Under the pieces are notes generated by a model that saw only the letters and a list, made by a program, of their open reading frames with translations, was not told where the DNA came from and did not search any database. Both the position numbers and the translations under genes were made by a program. From Chloroflexota bacterium (GTDB taxonomy: Bacteria; Chloroflexota; Anaerolineae; 4572-78; J111), in assembly GCA_003694775.1 (NCBI GenBank), contig RFJV01000714.1, positions 1 to 6,286 on the forward strand: a stretch of 6,286 nucleotides of DNA, read 5' to 3'. Below, piece after piece: positions 1 to 5,898 of this stretch. The first letter of the stretch is position 1. Each line of letters opens with the position of its first letter.

Positions 1-99
1 AAATCGCTCTAACCGGCTAGAATCCCGAATTTGATGGCAGAAATCTATCACCCGTGGCCTAAATTTTCTGAACTGGAAAAAATTTGAGCGAACCGTAAG
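1..99. other. Non-coding upstream region
   Basis: I see no supportable gene in this short AT-rich stretch. A 17-codon ATG-initiated frame at 34-87 has no ribosome binding site and looks fortuitous. I could not find a convincing -35/-10 pair for the gene at 145, so its promoter may lie left of the window or be non-canonical. Confidence 0.5.
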
Positions 100-123
100 T
101 TGCTACCTTGTTACTTTGCTACT
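100..123 (+). repeat. Short octamer tandem repeat upstream of the PPOX gene
   Basis: Three consecutive copies of an 8-base unit with consensus TTG(C/T)TAC(C/T) occupy 100-107, 108-115 and 116-123. A diverged fourth unit (TTATATTA) runs into the Shine-Dalgarno at 131-136. Its placement just ahead of a start codon parallels the heptamer array at 4261-4330. With only three imperfect copies, chance cannot be excluded. Confidence 0.5.
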
Positions 124-144
124 TTATATTAAGGAGAGTCAAAA

Positions 145-549
145 ATGTCCCAACAAATCCCCGAAAGTCACATGGTTCTGTTCGAAAAGCCTATTGTGGC
201 CGCGCTGGCAACGATAATGCCGGATGGTCAGCCCCAGGTAAACCCGGTCTGGTGCGACTATGACGGCGAGTTTGTGCGGGTCAACTCGGCCAAAGGCAGA
301 GCCAAAGACCGGAATATGCGGGCGCGGCCTCAGGTTACGGTTCTGCTGGTAGACCCGGAGAATCCTTTCTTCTGGATTGAAGTCCGGGGAAAGGTGGAAG
401 AAATTACCGAAGAGGGGGCCGATGCCCATATTGACCTGCTGGCAAAGAAGTATCTCGGCGCAGACAGCTACCCTTTCCGCACGCCCACCGAAACGCGGGT
501 GATGTACAAAATCCGGCCCACACGGGTGCAGGCTGTCGATATGTCGTAG
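145..549 (+). CDS. PPOX-class, probably F420-dependent, oxidoreductase
   Basis: This 134-residue protein fits the small single-domain PPOX family (split beta-barrel, pyridoxamine 5'-phosphate oxidase-like fold), which binds F420 or flavin and reduces or oxidises small molecules in the cytoplasm as a dimer. The family pattern is visible: an N-terminal ALATIMPDGQPQVNPVWCDY block (residues about 19-38), then a strand with R and N residues leading to a basic KGRAKDRNMRARPQVTVLL stretch (about 50-68) of the type that contacts cofactor phosphate, then the FFWIEVRGKVEEI strand (about 75-87). The start is fixed by AAGGAG at 131-136, eight bases before the ATG. The gene is followed at once by a strong terminator, so it is probably a single-gene transcript unless something upstream of the window joins it. 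The F420 preference is inferred from resemblance to the probable F420-dependent subgroup; FMN or heme binding remains possible. The substrate cannot be told. Confidence 0.88.
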   Translation: MSQQIPESHMVLFEKPIVAALATIMPDGQPQVNPVWCDYDGEFVRVNSAKGRAKDRNMRARPQVTVLLVDPENPFFWIEVRGKVEEITEEGADAHIDLLAKKYLGADSYPFRTPTETRVMYKIRPTRVQAVDMS

Positions 550-555
550 CCCAAG

Positions 556-585
556 AAAAAAGGCGACCCCCCGGTCGCCTTTTTT
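556..585. terminator. Bidirectional intrinsic terminator
   Basis: A perfect inverted repeat has six A (556-561), arm GGCGACC (562-568), loop CCCC, arm GGTCGCC (573-579) and six T (580-585). Read on either strand it is a GC-rich 7-bp stem followed by a U-tract. It begins six bases after the PPOX stop codon and ends one base before the stop codon of the convergent kinase gene. It should therefore terminate both transcripts. Confidence 0.93.
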
Positions 586-586
586 G

Positions 587-2902
587 CTACCGTTCTATCA
601 CTTCCACACCCGGTGGAATCTTGCAAACCGTGGGCAGGGTAAAGGTAAAAGAGGTTCCTTTCCCCAGTGTGCTGGTAAACGTCAGTTCTCCGCCGTGGCT
701 TTCCACCATTTTCTTGGTGATGGTCAGGCCCAGACCGGTTCCCGGTTCTTCGCGGATGTTATCATCGGAGGCACGGAAGAAGGGGGTAAACAGCCGGGCC
801 TGGTCTTCCTCGGAAATGCCGTACCCCGTATCGGTGACGGTTACGGCAACGCCGTCGAACTCGTTCCGGTGGGGGCTGGCCGTAATGGTGATTTTTCCCC
901 CCTCCGGGGTGTACTTGTGGGCGTTGCTGAGCAGGTTGGTCAGCACCTGGACAATGCGGCCCCGGTCGGCCCGGATTTCCGGCAGGTCGTCGGTGATGTT
1001 CACCGAAAGCTGTTGTTTTTTCTGCCCAATCTGGTTCTTCAGGGAGTCGACCACTTCGCGGATAACGTCGATAATATCCACATCGGAAATTTCCAGCCGG
1101 ATGCGGCCGGCCTCGATGCGGCTCACATCCAGCAGGTCGTTGACCAGCTTGGCCATCCGGTCTACATTGTTGGTAATGATGCCCAAAAAGTTTTTCTGCT
1201 GTTCGGTCAGTTCGCCGGCCGCCCCCATTTCCAGCAGACGGGCGTACCCCTTGATGCTGGTCATGGGGATTTTTAGCTCGTGGGAGGCGGTGTTCATAAA
1301 TTCAGTTTTGGCCTGATTGGCCTCTTTGACCCGCTGGAAAAGCTGGGCGTTTTCAATAGCCAGCGAAGCGTGGTTTGCCAGCAGTCTGATGAAGTTGACA
1401 TCGTCGCCGGTGAAGTAGTCCGGCTCGATGCTTTCCAGGTCGATAACGGCAATGACCTTGTTTTCCCGCAAAACCGGCATGACCAGCATGGAGCGGGTGC
1501 GGTGGTTTTTGGGGACGTAGTCCTTATCCTGAGAAATGTCGTTCACCCAGGCCGGTTCGCCGGTGCGGGCCACACGGCCCAGGATGCCTTTGTTCAGCGG
1601 CCAGGGGTCGCGGCGGTAGCGTCCCATTTCCATGGGCATGCCGCGCTGGGCCAGCAGGTACAATCCCGGCTCAAAGCCGGCAGACGGCTGGTCGATTAAA
1701 ACACCGGCTACCCCCACCGATATCCCCAGCGCGTCCAGGGCGTGGGTCAGGAAGATGTTGAGCACCCGTTCCAGCTCCAGCGAGGTTTGCAGGTCCTGGT
1801 CGAACATCTGCAGAGCCTGGAGTTCCTGCACCCTTTCGGCCAGGGCGCGGTCGGTACGGGTGAAGCGCTGGGCGTTTTCAATGGCAATGGCCGACTGGGC
1901 GGCAAAGGAGAGGAGCAGGTCCCGGTCGTCCTCGGTAAAGCGGAGGCCATCTTTTTTGTTGACCAGCTCAATCACGCCGACCACCGTGTCGCGGGTCACC
2001 ATCGGTACGCAGAGGATGTCGCGGGTGCGGAAGTCGGTTTCCTGGTCAAAGGAAACGTTCCAGCGAGGGTCTTCGGCCACGTCGTTGATGATGAGCGGCT
2101 GGCCCGTTTCTGCGACCGTGCCCACAATCCCTACCCCAACGGGGATGGTTTTGCCGCGCAGTTCCTTGCCCGCCGGCCCCAGCACCACCTCGAACCGGAG
2201 CTGGTGGGTGCGCGGGTCCAGCAGGAAGAGAGAGCCGGCTTCGGTGTTCAGGATTTCTACCGCCTTCTGCATAACCTGTTCCAGGGTGGATTCCAGGTTC
2301 AGGGTGGCGCTGATAGCCTGGCTCACTTCTATCAGCGTGCTGAGCTGGGCGGCTCGCTTTTCGGCCTGCCGGACGGCTCGCTGTTTTTCCAGCACAATCG
2401 CCGTCTGGTTGGTCAAAATGGTCAGCAGGACCAGTTCGTCCGCGGTGTACGGCTGGCCATTCTGCCGGGGGCCAAGCGCCACCCAGCCCAGAATTCCGTC
2501 CGCGCCGGGTAGGGGAGCGCAGACGGCAATCTGCATGGCCTGGAGGTCGTTCAGCACCGACCGGTCCAGTTCGTCGGCCGGCGGCGGGTCGGCCACCACC
2601 AGGGGGCGGCGGGTCTGGTTGAGCCAATCGGGGAGGGGGCCAGACGCGTTGAATTCTACCGCCAGCGGTTCTCTTTCGGGGGGGTAGTGCAGGGTAAATC
2701 TGTTGTGCCGCCGGTCTTTGGCAAAAATCCGGCACTGAATGGGGTTGAGCACTGCATTAAGCTGTTTGGCAAGCAGTTGGAATACGGCTGTAGAATCATC
2801 CGGCAGGGCCAGAACGGCCCGTCCGTATTCCTGGAGCAGAGACCCGTAGTCAAAAATTTGGGTTGGCAAGGCTTCGGCCCCCTGAAGTCTATCGGTGTTC
2901 AT
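587..2902 (-). CDS. Soluble multi-GAF sensor histidine kinase
   Basis: The product (771 residues from the ATG at 2902) is a cytoplasmic sensor kinase that autophosphorylates a histidine and passes the phosphate to a response regulator. Domains in this numbering: a divergent GAF-like region (about 34-174), a second GAF (about 199-344, ending in GVIELVNKKDG), a third GAF (about 374-522), a HisKA dimerisation helix pair (about 532-599) with phospho-acceptor His541 in SHELKIPMTSIKGY, and an HATPase domain with N-box Asn660 (NLLSNAHKY), G1 DTGYGI at 691 and G2 GTGLGL at 721. All catalytic motifs are intact. I see no transmembrane segment, signal peptide or receiver domain, so it is probably soluble, with the GAFs sensing a ligand or redox state. 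No response regulator lies in the window. The start is uncertain: the frame extends to a TTG at 2980, adding 26 residues, and neither site has a Shine-Dalgarno. The ATG gives a start close to the first helix. Confidence 0.92.
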   Translation of the reverse strand: MNTDRLQGAEALPTQIFDYGSLLQEYGRAVLALPDDSTAVFQLLAKQLNAVLNPIQCRIFAKDRRHNRFTLHYPPEREPLAVEFNASGPLPDWLNQTRRPLVVADPPPADELDRSVLNDLQAMQIAVCAPLPGADGILGWVALGPRQNGQPYTADELVLLTILTNQTAIVLEKQRAVRQAEKRAAQLSTLIEVSQAISATLNLESTLEQVMQKAVEILNTEAGSLFLLDPRTHQLRFEVVLGPAGKELRGKTIPVGVGIVGTVAETGQPLIINDVAEDPRWNVSFDQETDFRTRDILCVPMVTRDTVVGVIELVNKKDGLRFTEDDRDLLLSFAAQSAIAIENAQRFTRTDRALAERVQELQALQMFDQDLQTSLELERVLNIFLTHALDALGISVGVAGVLIDQPSAGFEPGLYLLAQRGMPMEMGRYRRDPWPLNKGILGRVARTGEPAWVNDISQDKDYVPKNHRTRSMLVMPVLRENKVIAVIDLESIEPDYFTGDDVNFIRLLANHASLAIENAQLFQRVKEANQAKTEFMNTASHELKIPMTSIKGYARLLEMGAAGELTEQQKNFLGIITNNVDRMAKLVNDLLDVSRIEAGRIRLEISDVDIIDVIREVVDSLKNQIGQKKQQLSVNITDDLPEIRADRGRIVQVLTNLLSNAHKYTPEGGKITITASPHRNEFDGVAVTVTDTGYGISEEDQARLFTPFFRASDDNIREEPGTGLGLTITKKMVESHGGELTFTSTLGKGTSFTFTLPTVCKIPPGVEVIER

Positions 2903-2997
2903 AAGGTTCTGGTCTGGCTGTCCCCTATTATTTGACCGGCGAAGGCCGGCAGGCATAAAAATACGGTATATCCGGCTCAAATGGGGGAATTATCTCA

Positions 2998-3026
2998 AGT
3001 TTAACACGCCCGCCCCGGCAAGTCAA
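2998..3026 (-). promoter_or_regulatory. Probable sigma-70 promoter for the histidine kinase
   Basis: On the minus strand, TTGACT (3021-3026) is followed by a 17-base spacer and TAAACT (2998-3003). This matches the -35 consensus at 5 of 6 and the -10 at 4 of 6. Transcription would begin near 2991, giving a leader of about 90 bases to the ATG at 2902. That leader contains a small hairpin, CCGGC/GCCGG around a 4-base loop (2936-2949). A better -10-like hexamer, GATAAT, lies at 2989-2994 but has no -35 at a workable distance. Confidence 0.55.
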
Positions 3027-3063
3027 GCCTAATAATGGTACTTTTTGCCAGCCCAACGGTTCT

Positions 3064-3092
3064 TTGACTTTTCCCCCTGTTCGGGTTATGAT
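3064..3092 (+). promoter_or_regulatory. Strong sigma-70-like promoter for the sugar operon
   Basis: TTGACT (3064-3069), a 17-base spacer and TATGAT (3087-3092) match the housekeeping consensus at 5 of 6 positions in each box with ideal spacing. The predicted start is near 3099, leaving about 50 bases of leader before the aminotransferase ATG at 3150. It lies 37 bases from the -35 box of the divergent promoter, so a regulator bound between them could act on both. Confidence 0.7.
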
Positions 3093-3111
3093 TCAGCCCT
3101 ATTCCATCGGG

Positions 3112-3139
3112 AGGGGAGGCGCGGCTGAACGTCTCCCTT
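3112..3139 (+). promoter_or_regulatory. Leader hairpin covering the only SD-like sequence
   Basis: AGGGGAGGCG (3112-3121) can pair with CGTCTCCCTT (3130-3139) around an 8-base loop, giving a 10-bp stem with two G-U pairs. T at 3140-3141 follows the stem, so the local T-run is 3138-3141. The 5' arm contains the only purine-rich Shine-Dalgarno-like sequence of the leader, too far (30 bases) from the ATG to act directly. The element could be a weak attenuator, an SD-masking fold or a spacer. Function is inferred from base pairing only. Confidence 0.4.
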
Positions 3140-3149
3140 TTGTCTGCCA

Positions 3150-4268
3150 ATGACTGATGAGCCAACCTGGATTCCGGTCGCCGAACCTCTGCTGGCCGGC
3201 AACGAGTTAAAATACGTCACCGATTGTGTCCAGAGCGGCTGGATTTCGTCGCTGGGCAAGTATGTGCGCGATTTTGAACAGCAGTTTGCCGCCTACTGCG
3301 GTGTCCGCTACGGGGTGGCAACCTTCAACGGAACGGTTGCCCTGCATCTGCTGATGCTGACCCTCAACATCGGCCCCGGTGACGAGGTCATCGTCCCCAG
3401 CCTGACCTATGTGGCAACGGCAAACGCGGTTCGCTATACCGGAGCCACGCCCGTTTTTGTCGATTCCGACCCGTACACCTGGAACATCGACCCCCAGCGC
3501 GTGGCCGAGGCCGTTACCCCGCGGACGCGGGCCATTGTGGCCGTGCATCTGTACGGCCACCCCGCCGATATGGACCCCTTGCGGGCCATTGCTGACACCC
3601 ACGGCCTGTTTCTGCTGGAAGACGCGGCCGAGGCCCACGGGGCCTGCTACAAGGGCCGGCGGGTCGGCGGGTTGGGCGACGCGGCCATTTTCAGCTTTTA
3701 CGGCAACAAGATTATTACTACCGGCGAGGGGGGAATTCTGGTTACCGATAACCAGGCCTGGGCCGAGCGGGCCTTTTTCCTGGAAAACCAGGGCCGCTAC
3801 GCCGACAACCCCTACTGGCATCCCGAAGTGGGCTACAACTACCGGATGACCAACATCCAGGCCGCGATTGGTCTGGCCCAGCTTGAGCAAATCGATACCA
3901 TGATTGCCCGTCGCCGGGAAAATGCGGCCCACTACAACCGCCGGCTGGCCGGCGTGCCGGGGCTGACCCTGCCTCCCAACGCAGACTGGGCCGAAAACGT
4001 GTACTGGATGTATTCGGTGGTTATCGGCGACGAGTTCGGCCTGCCGCGCGACGAAGTCCGTGCCCGTCTGCGGGCCGCCGGCATCGACACCCGGCCCTTC
4101 TTCTACCCCATCCACACCCTGCCTATGTACCAGACCGGACAATCCCTGCCTGTGGCCGAAGACCTGGGCCGCCGGGGCATCAACCTCCCCTCCGCGGCTA
4201 CCCTCACCCCGGACCAGATTGACTACATCTGCGACACCCTGCTCACCCTGGCCGGAGGAAAATCGTAA
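3150..4268 (+). CDS. Sugar-nucleotide 4-aminotransferase, GDP-perosamine synthase-like
   Basis: This 372-residue protein belongs to the DegT/DnrJ/EryC1/StrS family of PLP enzymes, which transfer an amino group from glutamate to a keto sugar nucleotide in the cytoplasm; the length is normal. Visible features: WISSLGKYVRDFE (31-43), the cofactor-phosphate region NGTVALHL (60-67), Asp158 in LEDAAEAHGA for the pyridine nitrogen, the Schiff-base Lys187 in SFYGNKIITTGEGG, YNYRMTNIQAAIGLAQLEQ (229-247), and DTRPFFYPIHTLPMY (313-327) near the C-terminus. The GNK form around the lysine, the HLYGHPADM block (133-141) and AEDLGRRGINLPS (336-348) closely match what I recall of E. coli O157 RfbE/Per, so GDP-4-keto-6-deoxymannose is the likeliest substrate; a dTDP- or UDP-linked 4-keto sugar is the alternative. 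The start is the only possible ATG, because an in-frame TGA lies at 3126-3128. No Shine-Dalgarno stands at normal spacing. It is first in the operon; a GDP-mannose dehydratase is not in the window. Confidence 0.92.
   Translation: MTDEPTWIPVAEPLLAGNELKYVTDCVQSGWISSLGKYVRDFEQQFAAYCGVRYGVATFNGTVALHLLMLTLNIGPGDEVIVPSLTYVATANAVRYTGATPVFVDSDPYTWNIDPQRVAEAVTPRTRAIVAVHLYGHPADMDPLRAIADTHGLFLLEDAAEAHGACYKGRRVGGLGDAAIFSFYGNKIITTGEGGILVTDNQAWAERAFFLENQGRYADNPYWHPEVGYNYRMTNIQAAIGLAQLEQIDTMIARRRENAAHYNRRLAGVPGLTLPPNADWAENVYWMYSVVIGDEFGLPRDEVRARLRAAGIDTRPFFYPIHTLPMYQTGQSLPVAEDLGRRGINLPSAATLTPDQIDYICDTLLTLAGGKS
4254..4258 (+). promoter_or_regulatory. Displaced Shine-Dalgarno GGAGG
   Basis: GGAGG sits inside the last codons of the aminotransferase, 72 bases before the formyltransferase ATG, with the heptamer array between them. 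With one heptamer it would stand nine bases from the ATG, which is good spacing. That it is a relic or conditional ribosome binding site is inference. Glycine codons could also produce the motif by chance. Confidence 0.35.
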
Positions 4269-4330
4269 ATCGCCAATCGCCAATCGCCAATCGCCAATCG
4301 TAAATCGTAAATCGTAAATCGTAAATCGCC
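4261..4330 (+). repeat. Ten-copy perfect heptamer tandem array
   Basis: Ten head-to-tail 7-base units without interruption. Unit order is AATCGTA once, AATCGCC four times, AATCGTA four times and AATCGCC once, so variation is confined to the last two bases and arranged in blocks. The first unit encodes part of the final Lys-Ser and the TAA stop of the aminotransferase; the last unit abuts the formyltransferase ATG. The block pattern suggests expansion by slippage. Similar short tandem arrays are known between genes in cyanobacteria (STRR sequences). It is not a CRISPR: there are no spacers. Confidence 0.97.
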
Positions 4331-5140
4331 ATGCGTATTGTAATTCTGACCTACGAAAGCCTGTTTTCCAACCTGATGACCGAACGCCTGCTCAAGGAGT
4401 ATCCGGGGCAGGTGGTCGGCATTGTCCGCTCCGACTGCCTCATTTACGGCAAAAGTTTGCCGGCGGGGCTGTGGTATCTGCTCAAGCGCACCGGTCTCCG
4501 GTTTGTGGGCCGCAAGGCGCTGGAGCTGTTCCAGAGCCGGGCCACGGCCATCGCCTTCCGGCTGATTGGCCGCGACCCTAAAGTGCACTCCCTGCGCGAT
4601 ATGCGCAAGCTGTACGGTGTGCCCGTGGTCGGCGCGGTGGATGTCAACAGCCCGGACACCCTGGCCCAGATTCGGGCCTGGAATCCGGACATCGTCTTTT
4701 CCATCTACCTGAACCAGCTCATCAAGCCGGAGCTTATCCACCTGCCCAGCCGCGGCACGCTCAATATTCACCCGGCCCTGCTTCCCCGTCATCGGGGGCT
4801 GTTCCCCTACTTCTGGGTCATCACCGAAGGAGATACCGAAACCGGCATCACCCTTCACTGGGTGGATGAAAAGTTCGATACCGGCGACATCCTCCTCCAG
4901 GAACGAATTCCGGTGACGCCGGAGGACACCATCCTGTCCCTCTCGTACAAGAGCGCCGTGGTTGGGGCAGATATGCTGGTGCGGGCAGTCAGGCTGATAG
5001 AACAGGGCAACCCGCCCCGCATTCCTCAGGACAGCAGTCAGGCTTCCTACCACTCCTGGCCCCGGCCCGAAGACCAGCGCCGGTTCAGAAAAGCGGGCGG
5101 AAAGTACGGCACTATCTTTGAACTCTGGAAATATATGTAG
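4331..5140 (+). CDS. Formyltransferase, probably sugar-nucleotide N-formyltransferase
   Basis: The 269-residue product has the formyltransferase fold used by GART, methionyl-tRNA formyltransferase and sugar N-formyltransferases, which take a formyl group from N10-formyltetrahydrofolate. The catalytic set is complete: Asn145 and His147 in NIHPALLPRHRG, and Asp183 in EKFDTGDIL. The N-terminus MRIVILTYES is a typical first strand and fixes the start; TAA lies six bases upstream in frame. Residues about 205-255 form a short C-terminal segment with SYHSWPRPEDQRRF. It lacks the longer C-terminal tRNA-binding domain usual in Fmt. Its place directly behind a perosamine synthase-like aminotransferase points to N-formylation of the new 4-amino group, as WbkC is thought to do in Brucella or VioF/QdtF do on dTDP sugars. 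There is no adjacent Shine-Dalgarno; the heptamer array touches the start codon. The exact substrate is inferred from context. Confidence 0.87.
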   Translation: MRIVILTYESLFSNLMTERLLKEYPGQVVGIVRSDCLIYGKSLPAGLWYLLKRTGLRFVGRKALELFQSRATAIAFRLIGRDPKVHSLRDMRKLYGVPVVGAVDVNSPDTLAQIRAWNPDIVFSIYLNQLIKPELIHLPSRGTLNIHPALLPRHRGLFPYFWVITEGDTETGITLHWVDEKFDTGDILLQERIPVTPEDTILSLSYKSAVVGADMLVRAVRLIEQGNPPRIPQDSSQASYHSWPRPEDQRRFRKAGGKYGTIFELWKYM

Positions 5141-5142
5141 CC

Positions 5143-5165
5143 CCGCGGCCTCTGTCCTGCCGCGG
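5143..5165 (+). other. GC-only intercistronic hairpin
   Basis: CCGCGGC (5143-5149) pairs perfectly with GCCGCGG (5159-5165) around a 9-base loop, in the 41-base gap between the formyltransferase stop and the glycosyltransferase ATG. No T-run follows, so it is not a classical terminator. It may protect or punctuate the message. The second arm sits in a 10-base palindrome (5158-5167), so it could also be a DNA site. Confidence 0.5.
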
Positions 5166-5181
5166 CAGTCCGGTTTACCCT

Positions 5182-5898
5182 ATGAAAACATCCATCATCC
5201 TGCCAACCTACAACGAAAAAGATAACATTACCGAACTCATCCAGGCCATTTTCAACACCCTGGAGCCGGAAAACCTCCCCTTTGAGGTAGTGGTGGTCGA
5301 CGATAACAGCCCGGATGGCACTGCCGAGGCCGTCCGCGGGCAGTTTGCCGGCGACCCGCGGGTGAAGCTGTTTGTCCGCACCAACGAACGCGGTCTGGCG
5401 ACCGCCATCCGCTACGGCATCGAACACTCCGACGGCGACATCCTCGTCTTTATGGATACCGATTTCAACCACGACCCGGCCATCATCCCCCAGATGATTA
5501 AATTCCTGGAGTATTACGACATCATCATCGGCTCCCGCTTTGTGATGGCCGGCGGCATGGAAGACCGCTTCCGCCAGTTCTCCAGCCTCATCTACAACTA
5601 CGGCATCCGCCTCCTGTTCGGGACACCCGTACACGATAATCTCAGCGGCTTCTTTTCCATTTACCGCGACAAGCTCCTCTCGATGGACCTGGACCAGATT
5701 TATTACGGCTACGGCGATTATTTTATCCGTCTCTTGATGGTGGCCCACAAGCGGGGGTATAATATGCTGGAGATTCCTGTATTTTACCGCCTGCGCATGC
5801 ACGGCCACAGCAAAACTCAGTTCGTTTCCACCCTTATCCAGTACACCACAGCCCTGCTGGTCCTGCGCTTCAAGTTGTGGACAGGGAGGATGCGGTGA
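5182..5898 (+). CDS. Family 2 glycosyltransferase, polyprenyl-phosphate mannosyltransferase-like
   Basis: This 238-residue GT-A enzyme resembles DPM1-type dolichyl/polyprenyl-phosphate mannose synthases, which move a sugar from GDP-mannose or a similar donor to a lipid phosphate at the inner membrane face. Motifs: ILPTYNE (6-12), VVVDDNSPDGT (37-47) for the nucleotide, the metal-binding DTD within MDTDFNHDPA (91-100), IIGSRF (115-120), LSGFFSIYR (154-162) and EIPVFYRLRMHGHSKT (197-212). Length equals soluble DPM1-like enzymes; there is no fused GtrA-like membrane domain, only a moderately hydrophobic stretch near 218-233 that could touch the membrane. The ATG starts exactly at the canonical N-terminal strand, yet no Shine-Dalgarno precedes it. 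The stop codon overlaps the next gene's GTG, implying coupling. Within the operon it may load a sugar onto a lipid carrier; donor and acceptor are not determinable from sequence. Transfer of the amino sugar itself is a less likely alternative. Confidence 0.88.
   Translation: MKTSIILPTYNEKDNITELIQAIFNTLEPENLPFEVVVVDDNSPDGTAEAVRGQFAGDPRVKLFVRTNERGLATAIRYGIEHSDGDILVFMDTDFNHDPAIIPQMIKFLEYYDIIIGSRFVMAGGMEDRFRQFSSLIYNYGIRLLFGTPVHDNLSGFFSIYRDKLLSMDLDQIYYGYGDYFIRLLMVAHKRGYNMLEIPVFYRLRMHGHSKTQFVSTLIQYTTALLVLRFKLWTGRMR
5884..5889 (+). promoter_or_regulatory. Shine-Dalgarno setting the GTG start at 5895
   Basis: GGGAGG lies five bases before GTG 5895-5897, inside the end of the glycosyltransferase gene. 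The nearby ATG at 5890 is in the glycosyltransferase frame and is followed by one codon and TGA, so GTG is the only sensible start for the downstream frame. Confidence 0.75.

Noticed and set aside
34..87. 17-codon frame starting ATG in the left non-coding region
   Set aside because: Very short, no ribosome binding site, no coding signal.
1632..2687. Long + strand open frame (351 codons) inside the kinase gene
   Set aside because: The translation is Ser/Arg-rich without domain motifs, while the minus strand encodes intact GAF domains over the same bases.
2903..2980. TTG at 2980 or ATG at 2956 as kinase start
   Set aside because: Neither has a Shine-Dalgarno, and the added residues resemble no part of a sensor domain; the ATG at 2902 was preferred, with the uncertainty noted.
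2989..2994. GATAAT as the kinase -10 box
   Set aside because: Good hexamer, but the sequence 17 bases upstream (minus strand) is not -35-like, and TTGACT is 26 bases away.
3088..3153. 21-codon frame whose TGA overlaps the aminotransferase ATG as ATGA
   Set aside because: Its ATG lies within the predicted -10 box, upstream of the likely transcription start, and has no ribosome binding site.
3207..4283. Long (358-codon) antisense open frame opposite the aminotransferase
   Set aside because: It mirrors a highly conserved gene on the + strand; its translation is low-complexity Gly/Val-rich without recognisable motifs, as expected for the antisense of GC-rich codons.
4261..4330. CRISPR array
   Set aside because: Units are 7 bases, contiguous and without spacers; no cas genes are present.
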